Shown: positions 40,839-49,094 of the stretch, one piece after another | Layout: each line of letters opens with the position of its first letter | Position numbering within the stretch: position 1 is the first letter of the stretch | Source of the DNA: Flavimaricola sp. | GTDB taxonomy: Bacteria > Pseudomonadota > Alphaproteobacteria > Rhodobacterales > Rhodobacteraceae | Length of the DNA: 64,000 nucleotides | Direction of reading: 5' to 3' | Assembly: GCA_029255105.1 (NCBI GenBank) | Contig: JAQWWH010000041.1 | Span: 31,493-95,492, forward strand | Translations under genes and position numbers: made by a program | The notes under the pieces: model-generated | The model's input: the letters and a program-made list of their open reading frames with translations, nothing else | What the model was told of the DNA's origin: nothing | Databases searched by the model: none

Positions 40839-41306
40839 ATGATGTCTATCACAAAAGCTTTTGTCCTCAGCCTCTCAGGTCTCGCCTTCGCGACCCTTGC
40901 ACATGCCCAGTCTGCCGACCATTCCGGGGCAATCAAGGCCCGTCAGGCCCATATGACCCTCTATGGCACCAATCTGGGTGTGCTGGGGGCGATGGCCCAG
41001 GGCAACATGCCCTATGACGCCGAAGCGGCAACTGCGGCCGCCGAAAGCCTTGTGGCACTGGCCGGCATCGATGAGCGGTTCTACTGGCCCGAAGGCTCTG
41101 CCAGCGGCATGGCCGAAGGCACCCGCGCGATGGAGGCCATCTGGGCCGATCCCGAAGGCTTTAGCGCTGCACAAGAGGCGCTGCTGGTTGCCGCAACCGC
41201 TATGGCGGCCACGGCTGGTACCGGTGTCGAAGGCATCCAGGCCGGCATGCAGGCCATGGGCGGCGCCTGTGGCGCCTGCCACCAGAACTACCGCGTCCGT
41301 CAGTAA
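40839..41306 (+). CDS. Class II type cytochrome c (c'/c556-like)
   Basis: 155 aa, signal peptide, C-terminal heme motif CGACHQNYRVRQ. Confidence 0.88.
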   Translation: MMSITKAFVLSLSGLAFATLAHAQSADHSGAIKARQAHMTLYGTNLGVLGAMAQGNMPYDAEAATAAAESLVALAGIDERFYWPEGSASGMAEGTRAMEAIWADPEGFSAAQEALLVAATAMAATAGTGVEGIQAGMQAMGGACGACHQNYRVRQ

Positions 41307-41318
41307 CGACGAGCTTTC

Positions 41319-41344
41319 GGCAAAGGGGGCATGCCCCCTTTGCC
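41319..41344. repeat. 26-bp perfect palindrome between the two cytochrome genes
   Basis: GGCAAAGGGGGCATGCCCCCTTTGCC, zero-spacer palindrome. Confidence 0.95.
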
Positions 41345-41363
41345 CCTTTCCTGGAACGGTGTG

Positions 41364-42257
41364 ATGGTCTTGCGTCTGGCGATCGTTGTTGTGCTGGCTT
41401 TGGCCGGGGGGGGATGGTTCCTGACCCGGCCCGTTCCCTTGCCCGCCGATGCGCTGGATGGGTTGATCGGTGACGCCGCCAATGGGGCGGTGATCTTTGC
41501 CGCCTCGGGCTGCGCCTCATGTCACACCGCGGCAGGGGCCGAAACCGAAGGACTGCCCGTCCTTGCGGGAGGCCGGTCCTTCGCGTCCGACTACGGCACC
41601 TTCATGGCCCCCAATATTTCTAGCGATCCGGAGGCAGGCATCGGGGGCTGGACCGATCTGGAACTGGCCAGCGCCATCCAACGTGGTGTGTCGCCGGAGG
41701 GTGCGCATTACTACCCCGCCTTTCCCTACACAGCCTATGCCAAGGCTGCGCCGCAAGATATCGTCGACCTGATCGCCTATCTGCGGACTTTGCCTGCCGA
41801 TGCGTCCCCCTCCCTGCCCCACGATCTGGACCTGCCGTTCCGTTTTCGGGCCAGCCTTGGGGGGTGGAAGCTGCTCTTTGCATCGACCGACTGGGTTGTG
41901 CCTGACCCCGTCTCGCCCGAGGTTGAGCGGGGCCGCTACTTGGTCGAGGCGCTGGGCCATTGCGCCGAATGCCACACGCCTCGCAATGCGCTGGGCGGCC
42001 TGCAGCGGGACCTTTGGATGGCGGGCGCACCCGCGGCATCGGGTCCCGGACGGGTTCCGAACATCACGACAGGCGGATTGTCATGGTCTGTTGAGGAAGT
42101 GGCCGAATACCTCAAAAGCGGTTTCACGCCCGAGTTTGATACAGCGGGCGGCGAAATGGTCGAGGTCATCAAGAACACCCGCCAGCTAAGCGATGCGGAC
42201 CGGCTGGCCATCGCAAGCTATCTGGCAGCCTTGCCGCCACTTGGCCCCGACAGCTAG
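41364..42257 (+). CDS. Diheme c-type cytochrome (start taken at MVLRLAIVVV rather than 41331)
   Basis: CASCHTAAG and CAECHTPRN heme motifs; N-terminal hydrophobic anchor. Confidence 0.88.
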   Translation: MVLRLAIVVVLALAGGGWFLTRPVPLPADALDGLIGDAANGAVIFAASGCASCHTAAGAETEGLPVLAGGRSFASDYGTFMAPNISSDPEAGIGGWTDLELASAIQRGVSPEGAHYYPAFPYTAYAKAAPQDIVDLIAYLRTLPADASPSLPHDLDLPFRFRASLGGWKLLFASTDWVVPDPVSPEVERGRYLVEALGHCAECHTPRNALGGLQRDLWMAGAPAASGPGRVPNITTGGLSWSVEEVAEYLKSGFTPEFDTAGGEMVEVIKNTRQLSDADRLAIASYLAALPPLGPDS

Positions 42258-42328
42258 GAGAGGACCTGTCGTCTTGACAGGTCGACTTGCCTGGCCAACG
42301 TCTTGCCTTGCCTGTCGTTCCCGCCTTC

Positions 42329-43282
42329 TCAGGCGCGGCCCAGCTTGGCCATCCGGGCATCGCGAAGGCGGGCGAAATCGTCGCCCGCGTGATAGCTTGA
42401 TCGGGTCAGCGGGGTGGCCGACACCATCAAAAAGCCCTTGCCATATGCAGCCTTTTCGTAGCCCGCAAATTCTTCGGGCGTCACGAAACGATCGACGCGG
42501 TGATGCTTTGGCGTTGGCTGAAGGTACTGGCCGATGGTCAGGAAATCGATATCCGCCGCGCGCATATCGTCCATCACCTGCGTCACTGACTGACGGTCCT
42601 CGCCCAAGCCCACCATGATACCGGATTTGGTGAACATCGTCGGATCAAGCTCTTTCACCCGTTGCAGCAAGCGCAAGGAATGGAAGTAGCGGGCCCCGGG
42701 ACGAACCTCGGGGTAAAGGCCGGGCACGGTTTCGAGGTTATGGTTGAACACATCCGGACGGGCGGCCACGACCACCTCAAGCACGGCGGGATCACAGCGC
42801 AGGAAATCGGGGGTCAGGATCTCAATCGTGGTGCCAGGAGCCTGCTTGCGGATGGCGCGGATGGTCTGTGCAAAATGCTCTGCCCCGCCGTCCTCTACGT
42901 CGTCACGATCCACAGAGGTGATGACGACATGGTTCAGACCCAGTTTCTTGACCGCATCGGCGACGCGGCCCGGCTCAAACACGTCAAGCGCCTCTGGTGG
43001 CTTGCCCGTTGCGATGTTGCAGAATGAGCAGGCGCGGGTACAGACCTCGCCCATGATCATCATGGTGGCGTGGCCCTGCGACCAGCATTCGCCGACGTTG
43101 GGACAGCCCGCTTCCTCGCAGACGGTCGTCAGGCGGTGTTCGCGCATGATGTCGCGGGTTTGCTTATACCCGGCCGAGGTCGGCGCCTTGACTCTGATCC
43201 AATCCGGCTTTTTGGGCTGGGCATTGTCGGGGCGGTGCGCCTTTTCGGGGTGACGCTGCTCTGGTATCTTTATGTCGCGCAT
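42329..43282 (-). CDS. lipA: Lipoyl synthase (start taken at [20 protein letters not shown])
   Basis: Radical [44 protein letters not shown]. Confidence 0.96.
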   Translation of the reverse strand: MRDIKIPEQRHPEKAHRPDNAQPKKPDWIRVKAPTSAGYKQTRDIMREHRLTTVCEEAGCPNVGECWSQGHATMMIMGEVCTRACSFCNIATGKPPEALDVFEPGRVADAVKKLGLNHVVITSVDRDDVEDGGAEHFAQTIRAIRKQAPGTTIEILTPDFLRCDPAVLEVVVAARPDVFNHNLETVPGLYPEVRPGARYFHSLRLLQRVKELDPTMFTKSGIMVGLGEDRQSVTQVMDDMRAADIDFLTIGQYLQPTPKHHRVDRFVTPEEFAGYEKAAYGKGFLMVSATPLTRSSYHAGDDFARLRDARMAKLGRA

Positions 43283-43521
43283 TTGGTTTCCCATTGGCTG
43301 TTGCCAGACAGATAGCGCCTGAGGCGTCCCGGCACAACACGAGGCGTGTGCATCCCGGCCTTGCAACAGATGCAGAGAGGTTTGCCGGAAGGGTCCATAA
43401 ATTGCCGCAAAGCCGACCCATTCGCGCCTGACATCACGCATACGTTAACCAAGTAGTTGCGAAATGCCGCGCGGCCCATGTCGGGCCGGGTCGGCTTGTT
43501 CATCAGTGTGCGGGTAGGCTT

Positions 43522-44964
43522 ATGTTTGATCGTGTGTGGACACGTGCGTCCCGTCGTTATGGGACCTTTCATCGCCGTGACGACGGCTCGATGGTTATTT
43601 TTACCATATTCATTCTGGCGATGATCCTCATGGTTATGGGGATGGCCGTCGATATGATGCGGTTTGAAAACTATCGGGTCCGTCTTCAGGCGGCGGTGGA
43701 TCAGGCCGCCCTTTCGGCCTCGGCGCTTGCGGTCTGTGACGGGGCCGACGACCCACGCGCGGCGGCGTTGGATGTCCTGCGGTCCCGCGGTTTTGGGGAC
43801 GAAGTCATCTCGGTCAATGTCGATCGCGTTCCGGGTAGTTGCGCTGTCGATGTCCATGCCGAGATATCGGTGAACACCATCTATATGCAGATGCTAAGCA
43901 TTGATCAGCTGTCCACCTACGTCACCGCCTCTGCGGTTGAGCAGGCGGAGCGGGTGGAAATTTCATTGGTCCTTGACCTTTCGAACTCAATGGGCGGGCC
44001 AAAGTTGGCAGAACTGCGCCAAGCCACAATAGACTTTGCCGATATCGTGCTGGCTGCGTCTGGCACCGACGGCACCTCTATCAACATCATTCCCTATGGC
44101 GGCTCGGTAAATCCAGGGCGCGAGATGTTCAATTATCTGGGGGGCGTCCGATACCACCGCCCGCTGATGGAAGAGCGTATTCCGCTGTCACTTTTTAGCT
44201 ACAGATATGACCCGGCGACCTATTATACCGAACCCCAAGCCTATCGCTGGCCGTCGCTCAGCCATTGCATGGTGATCCCACTGGACGAAATGGTCACCGC
44301 AGCTCTGCCGTCGAGCGGACTGCCCCAGGGCCCGTTCTTTTCGGCCTTTAATGTGCCGGCCGAAGGCGATTTTGGCTGGTGCCCCTATGACGAAACCAAC
44401 GAAATCCTCTATGCCAGCCAGTCGCTGTCAGAGATCACGGATTATGTAAACGGCCTGCGCCTCAATGGCGGGACTGGCACTGATGTGGGCATGAAGTGGG
44501 GCTATGCCCTCACGCACCCGTCGTCGCAGCCGGCATTTGCCGCCCTTTCGGCGCAGGGTGTGGTGCCATCCGAGTTTCGCGACCGCCCGCTCTACTACTC
44601 ACTCCCCGATGTGGCCAAATACATAGTCCTGATGACCGACGGCCGAATCACACCCCAGTTCGAACCGGTCGCCACATACGATCCTGAAAACCTTGTCACG
44701 GGAATGCTGGACCGCTGGGACGACCGCCGCACGGTCTATGATTCGGACAGGGCGTCCAGCAATCTCGACAGCCTGTGCACCGGCGCAAAAAGCCACGGCG
44801 TGGTGGTCTTTGGCGTGGCCTTCCTGACCGACCCCGAGACGAACGCCCAAATCCAGAGCTGCGCCAGCAGCCCGTCGCATTTCTATTCCGTCAATGACAA
44901 TAATCTGACCACCGCCTTTCATGGGATCGCGGCCCAGATCAGCCAGCTCCGCTTGACCAATTGA
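43522..44964 (+). CDS. TadG-like pilus-assembly protein with vWA domain
   Basis: 480 aa; N-terminal RDDGSMVIFTIFILAMILMVMGMAVDMMRFENYRVRLQAAVDQAALSAS; VEISLVLDLSNSMGG (MIDAS-like); no other tad genes in window. Confidence 0.85.
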   Translation: MFDRVWTRASRRYGTFHRRDDGSMVIFTIFILAMILMVMGMAVDMMRFENYRVRLQAAVDQAALSASALAVCDGADDPRAAALDVLRSRGFGDEVISVNVDRVPGSCAVDVHAEISVNTIYMQMLSIDQLSTYVTASAVEQAERVEISLVLDLSNSMGGPKLAELRQATIDFADIVLAASGTDGTSINIIPYGGSVNPGREMFNYLGGVRYHRPLMEERIPLSLFSYRYDPATYYTEPQAYRWPSLSHCMVIPLDEMVTAALPSSGLPQGPFFSAFNVPAEGDFGWCPYDETNEILYASQSLSEITDYVNGLRLNGGTGTDVGMKWGYALTHPSSQPAFAALSAQGVVPSEFRDRPLYYSLPDVAKYIVLMTDGRITPQFEPVATYDPENLVTGMLDRWDDRRTVYDSDRASSNLDSLCTGAKSHGVVVFGVAFLTDPETNAQIQSCASSPSHFYSVNDNNLTTAFHGIAAQISQLRLTN

Positions 44965-45006
44965 TGCACCATATCAGGGCGCGATAGACCAACCGCGCTT
45001 CGGCAA

Positions 45007-45597
45007 ATGTTTTTCGATTGCCCCGCCCGGCCTCCCCGCGCATGGTTCGATCCAATCAGCCGCGAGGATCGAGCATCCGGAATGAAAGACAAGCGAGACG
45101 TTTCTGCCACCGAACCCGAATGGCATCGCGAGGTGCCAAAGGTGTTCTGGGACCCGTCCCGCAGATTGCTGCGGGCCTTGCGCCGCTATGACTACTGGCG
45201 GGCGCGCTCGGGCCCCTGGGCCATGCTCGCCCGCCGCCGCTGGGTTGTGTCGCACAGGGTCTGGAGCGTGGTCACCCAGGCCGAGATCCATCTGGGCACC
45301 TCTATTGGTGGGGGCCTGCATATGCCCCACCCCAATGGCGTCGTCATTCACCCCAAGGCTACCATCGGCCCCAATTGCACCCTGATGTCCCAGGTGACCA
45401 TCGGGATGGATCGCAAAGGTGCCGTTCCCCGCATCGGTGGCCATGTGGACATCGGGGCGGGCGCGCGCATTCTGGGCGGCGTGACCATCGGGGATCACGC
45501 CCAGATCGGTGCCAATGCGGTTGTGACGCGGGATGTCCCCACCGGCATGATCGCCGTCGGCATCCCGGCCCGCAACCGTGCTCCGGGGACCGGTTAG
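45007..45597 (+). CDS. Serine O-acetyltransferase (CysE)-like hexapeptide acyltransferase; start may be 45082
   Basis: 196 aa; EIHLGTSIGGGLHMPHPNGVVIHPKATIGPNCTLMSQVTIGMDRKGAVPRIGGHVDIGAGARILGGVTIGDHAQIGANAVVTRDVP. Confidence 0.85.
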   Translation: MFFDCPARPPRAWFDPISREDRASGMKDKRDVSATEPEWHREVPKVFWDPSRRLLRALRRYDYWRARSGPWAMLARRRWVVSHRVWSVVTQAEIHLGTSIGGGLHMPHPNGVVIHPKATIGPNCTLMSQVTIGMDRKGAVPRIGGHVDIGAGARILGGVTIGDHAQIGANAVVTRDVPTGMIAVGIPARNRAPGTG

Positions 45598-46715
45598 CCG
45601 ATCATCGGGCCAAAACGTCCCTGCGTCCGGGCATAGTGGCGGATCAGCCGTTGCAGCGCGATGCGTAGCACGATCTTGCCGGATCGGGCCGACCAGCCCA
45701 TATGCCGCTCAAGAACCTCCATCCCTTCAAGGTAGCAACAGGCCCGGAGCGCGACATCGCCAAGGCCCGGCCCCAACTCTGCCAGAGCCTGCGCCACCCG
45801 GTCGTGGGCCGCGCGGGACGCTTTTGGAAGATCCGGGCCCTGAGGCGGAATGCCTCCGACATAGTCCAGCCAATTTGGTCCGCCCCCTGCCCCGCCCATC
45901 TGCGCAATCTCAAAATCCTCGCGCAGTTGTTCGCCCGCCGCCAGGTGGTCGCGCCGCAGGAAGGGTTTGCCATCCCTGTCGCGCCGCCGGGCCAGTCCGA
46001 TCAGCGGGCTTTCGACAAAGCCGTTTCGCATCTGCGACAGGTGGGCGTCGTCAGTATCCACCGCCAACCAGGTGCGCGGGCTTGTGGCATCACGCTTTAG
46101 CCCTTCCATATCGGACAGCGACAGGGCCCGGTTCTCATCCGCAGCCATCAAGTCCTTGAGCGCGACCCGGCCCTGACTGGTGATGTGATAGCGGGCAATC
46201 CGGGCGTCTGGATCGCTACAGGCAATCCATTCTTTCAGGGCCATGACCTGCGCGATGTCGCGGGTCACAACGGCGGTGCGCAGGGTTTCGCCGTCACCAA
46301 TTTCGCGGACGACAACACCCATTTCCATGTCGCTGGCCACGGCAAGAACGGCACCGGGTTCGGCCAGCCGTCGCAGGACCCGCAGCCCTTCGTCCGACAC
46401 CTTTGCCATGTCCGGCAAGCCGTTGAAGGGGACAGCCCCATTGGTGCGCTTATCCATCGGCGACCTCCCGTCACTGGCGGTGGCATTGGGCAGAACGGCT
46501 GACAGGGTCTTGAGCGCCCCGTCAACCAGCGGGTCGTCTCGACGCTGCTCAAGCCGCCTGATCTGGCGCAGGACTGTCGAGGCATGGACCTCGGACCCGC
46601 GGGCCAGCGCCCGGATCGGAAGGCCGGTTTCGGTATGGGCGATGTAAAGGCGCGCGCGTTCGGGCACCCATTCCGGGAGGTCCGCCAAAGCGGCGGCGGT
46701 TCCGTCAGATGTCAT
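45594..46715 (-). CDS. DUF6456 / helix-turn-helix regulator, candidate GafA-type gene transfer agent activator
   Basis: 373 aa; N-terminal HTH-like GLPIRALARGSEVHASTVLRQIRRLEQRRDDPLVDGAL; C-terminal LDYVGGIPPQGPDLPKASRAAHDRVAQALAELGPGLGDVALRACCYLEGMEVLERHMGWSARSGKIVLRIALQRLIRHY. Confidence 0.75.
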   Translation of the reverse strand: MTSDGTAAALADLPEWVPERARLYIAHTETGLPIRALARGSEVHASTVLRQIRRLEQRRDDPLVDGALKTLSAVLPNATASDGRSPMDKRTNGAVPFNGLPDMAKVSDEGLRVLRRLAEPGAVLAVASDMEMGVVVREIGDGETLRTAVVTRDIAQVMALKEWIACSDPDARIARYHITSQGRVALKDLMAADENRALSLSDMEGLKRDATSPRTWLAVDTDDAHLSQMRNGFVESPLIGLARRRDRDGKPFLRRDHLAAGEQLREDFEIAQMGGAGGGPNWLDYVGGIPPQGPDLPKASRAAHDRVAQALAELGPGLGDVALRACCYLEGMEVLERHMGWSARSGKIVLRIALQRLIRHYARTQGRFGPMIG

Positions 46716-46807
46716 TCGTCATTTTCCCATTTGCTCGACCCGTCTCCGGCAAGGCGGCAGGTCAGGTTTCCTCGTTGGCTACAGCCCGCAACCTAAGAGG
46801 GCATTCC

Positions 46808-46822
46808 TTACCCAAATCTTAA
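46808..46822. promoter_or_regulatory. Putative CtrA-type box TTAC-N7-TTAA
   Basis: TTAC CCAAATC TTAA, about 95 bp upstream of the DUF6456 gene start. Confidence 0.6.
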
Positions 46823-46832
46823 CAATGAAGGG

Positions 46833-46841
46833 TGTGGATAA
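46833..46841 (-). promoter_or_regulatory. Putative DnaA box (perfect TTATCCACA on minus strand)
   Basis: tgtggataa on plus strand; paired with ctatccaca at 46888-46896. Confidence 0.55.
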
Positions 46842-46871
46842 GCATTGTTTCCAAAATGCAAACAATGCTTA
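46839..46871. repeat. 12-bp perfect inverted repeat, 9-nt spacer
   Basis: taagcattgttt-CCAAAATGC-aaacaatgctta. Confidence 0.9.
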
Positions 46872-46887
46872 AGGGACCGTGCTTGAC

Positions 46888-46896
46888 CTATCCACA
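46888..46896 (+). promoter_or_regulatory. Near-consensus DnaA box (CTATCCACA)
   Basis: One mismatch to TTATCCACA; opposite orientation to 46833-46841. Confidence 0.45.
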
Positions 46897-46967
46897 GGGC
46901 GCAACGGCGACAAAGATGAGTGACACTCGGACCTGTAAAACGCAGTTGACACAAGGAGCCAATCATC

Positions 46968-47381
46968 ATGCACGACCTAGCCGGATTGATCGCAGCCCTG
47001 CACCGACCCCGCCTTTTGGTGCAGGCGGCGCGTTTTGGGGTTGATAACTACAGACGCACCCATCGCCTGCCCCGCCTTTTGGGCACAGCTGTGCTACCCG
47101 GAACCGGCCCTGCGATCCTTGCCCTGATAGAGATGGAGCGTGAGCTGAACGACCAACGCCGCCAGCCCGGCGCGCCTTATAGCCCGGCCGTCCATGTAGA
47201 TGTGCTGATCGCCCTGCTCGGTGAGGCCCGGGCCTTGCGGGCCCAGATCGATGTCACAGATGGCGAGGCTACAGGAATGCGTCCGGAACCGAGGCCTTCT
47301 TTTCCGCCACATAGGCGTCAAGAGCCTGTGCAATCGCCGGATCCAGTTCAGGCTGGCGATAGGTCTCGAGCATGCGCTTGA
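46968..47381 (+). CDS. DUF6477 family protein
   Basis: MHDLAGLIAALHRPRLLVQAARFGVDNYRRTHRLPRLLGTAVLPGTGPAILALIEMERELNDQR; divergent from DUF6456 gene; 3' end overlaps mttB-like gene. Confidence 0.75.
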   Translation: MHDLAGLIAALHRPRLLVQAARFGVDNYRRTHRLPRLLGTAVLPGTGPAILALIEMERELNDQRRQPGAPYSPAVHVDVLIALLGEARALRAQIDVTDGEATGMRPEPRPSFPPHRRQEPVQSPDPVQAGDRSRACA

Positions 47382-48819
47382 CCCGGGCTGCAGCCAGCAC
47401 TTGCGTGTCGCGCGCCCCTTCTTCGTCCCAGGTTTCAAAGGGCTTGTAGTCGAACAGGTCCGATCGCCAGAAAGCCTGCTTGAAATTGGCCTGGGTATGG
47501 GCGCAGCCCAGGTAGTGGCCGCCCGGGCCGACCTCGCGAATGGCGTCCATGGCTTGTCCGTTCTCGGACATGTCGACACCCCGCGCCAGATGATGCAGGG
47601 TGCCCAACTGGTCGGCATCCATCACGAATTTCTCAAAACTGGCGACAAGCCCGCCTTCAAGCCAACCGCAGGCATGCAGCATGAAGTTGACGCCCGACAG
47701 CAGGCCGACATTCAGGCTGTTTGCCGTCTCGTAGGCGGCCTGGGCATCGGGAAGCTTGGACCCGCAGAATGACCCCGAAGAGCGGAACGGCAGGCCAAGC
47801 CGGCGGGCCAGCTGACCCGCGCCATAGGTGATCTGCGCAGCTTCGGGTGTGCCAAAAGTGGGGGCGCCCGAATTCATATCGATCGAAGTGACGAAGGCCC
47901 CGAAAATGACCGGCGCACCGGCGCGCACCAGCTGGCTGTAGGCCACACCAGCGAGAACCTCGGCAAGCACCTGGGTCAGGGTACCGGCCACGGACACCGG
48001 TGCCATCGCCCCGCCAACGATGAAGGGCGAGATGATGGCCGCCTGCATATTGCGGGCATAGACCTCAAGCGCGCCCATCATGATCCCGTCAAAAGTCAGG
48101 GGAGAGTTGATGTTGATCAGCGAGGTCATGACGGTATTGTCGCGGACGAAATCCTCACCAAAGAGAATGCCGCACATATCAACCGAATCCTGTGCCCGGC
48201 TCGGCTCGGTCACCGATCCCATGAAGGGCTTGTCCGACAAGGTCATATGGGCATGCAACATGTCCAGATGACGCTTGTTCACAGGCACATCCGTCGGTTC
48301 GCACACCGTTCCACCAGAATGGTGCAGCCACTTGGACATATACCCCAGCTTTACGAAATTACGGAAGTCCTCGATCGTGGCATAGCGGCGACCACCCTCG
48401 AGCGTGCGGACGAAGGGAGGGCCATAGACCGGAGCCAGCACAAGGTTGCGCCCGCCGATCTCGACGGACCGTTCGGGGTTGCGGGCGTGCTGGATAAAGC
48501 TTGAAGGCGCTGTCTTGCACAGGGTCCGGGCCAACCCGCGGGGAATGCGGACCCGCTCGCCCTGAACGTCCGCGCCGGCCTGCCGCCAAAGCTCGAGCGC
48601 GCCGGGATTGTCGACAAAGTTCACGCCGATCTCTTCAAGCACGATCTCTGCATTCTCTTCGATGATCAAAAGCGCTTCTTCGGTCAGAACTTCGAAGTTC
48701 GGAATATTGCGCTCGATATAGCGGGCCGTCTCGACGCTGACGGCCGTCCGCTCGGCGCGGCGCGCCGCGCCGCCTCCACCACGAGCCCGCCGTTCGGATT
48801 TCACGACACCATCAGACAT
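47269..48819 (-). CDS. Trimethylamine methyltransferase (MttB) superfamily protein, apparently non-pyrrolysine
   Basis: Start taken at MSDGVVKSERRARGGGG; about 516 aa continuous ORF; NFEVLTEEALLIIEENAEIVLEEIGVNFVDNPGALELWRQAGADVQGERVRIPRGL. Confidence 0.88.
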   Translation of the reverse strand: MSDGVVKSERRARGGGGAARRAERTAVSVETARYIERNIPNFEVLTEEALLIIEENAEIVLEEIGVNFVDNPGALELWRQAGADVQGERVRIPRGLARTLCKTAPSSFIQHARNPERSVEIGGRNLVLAPVYGPPFVRTLEGGRRYATIEDFRNFVKLGYMSKWLHHSGGTVCEPTDVPVNKRHLDMLHAHMTLSDKPFMGSVTEPSRAQDSVDMCGILFGEDFVRDNTVMTSLININSPLTFDGIMMGALEVYARNMQAAIISPFIVGGAMAPVSVAGTLTQVLAEVLAGVAYSQLVRAGAPVIFGAFVTSIDMNSGAPTFGTPEAAQITYGAGQLARRLGLPFRSSGSFCGSKLPDAQAAYETANSLNVGLLSGVNFMLHACGWLEGGLVASFEKFVMDADQLGTLHHLARGVDMSENGQAMDAIREVGPGGHYLGCAHTQANFKQAFWRSDLFDYKPFETWDEEGARDTQVLAAARVKRMLETYRQPELDPAIAQALDAYVAEKKASVPDAFL

Positions 48820-48954
48820 CCTAATTCCTTCCAAGCAGACATGGCCCATGCAGGCATGGCCAAAGCGAATGTTGAGGCGTGATACCCCTCTGGCCCCGAC
48901 GACGGTGCAGGGTTTGCGTCCTTTCCGGTGCGAAAGCGACATGCGCGGTGCCAC

Positions 48955-48976
48955 AAAATTCTTGGCCAAGAATTTT
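48955..48976. repeat. 22-bp perfect palindrome A
   Basis: AAAATTCTTGGCCAAGAATTTT, upstream of both mttB-like gene and guaA. Confidence 0.95.
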
Positions 48977-49023
48977 TGACTATCGCGACCATAAATAGGG
49001 CCACCGGATGGAAAAAACGCGCC

Positions 49024-49045
49024 AAAAATCCTTGCAAGGATTTTT
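49024..49045. repeat. 22-bp perfect palindrome B
   Basis: AAAAATCCTTGCAAGGATTTTT, 50 bp upstream of guaA; centre 69 bp from palindrome A. Confidence 0.95.
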
Positions 49046-49094
49046 CGACCGCCCCGCATCTTGCGCGGCGTGGCCTGCGGCCTTATCGGAAGGC

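Noticed and set aside
42264-42284. GACCTGTC-N5-GACAGGTC hairpin between diheme cytochrome and lipA as a terminator
   Set aside because: Perfect 8-bp stem but no T-run on either strand; kept only as a weak possible convergent-gene terminator.
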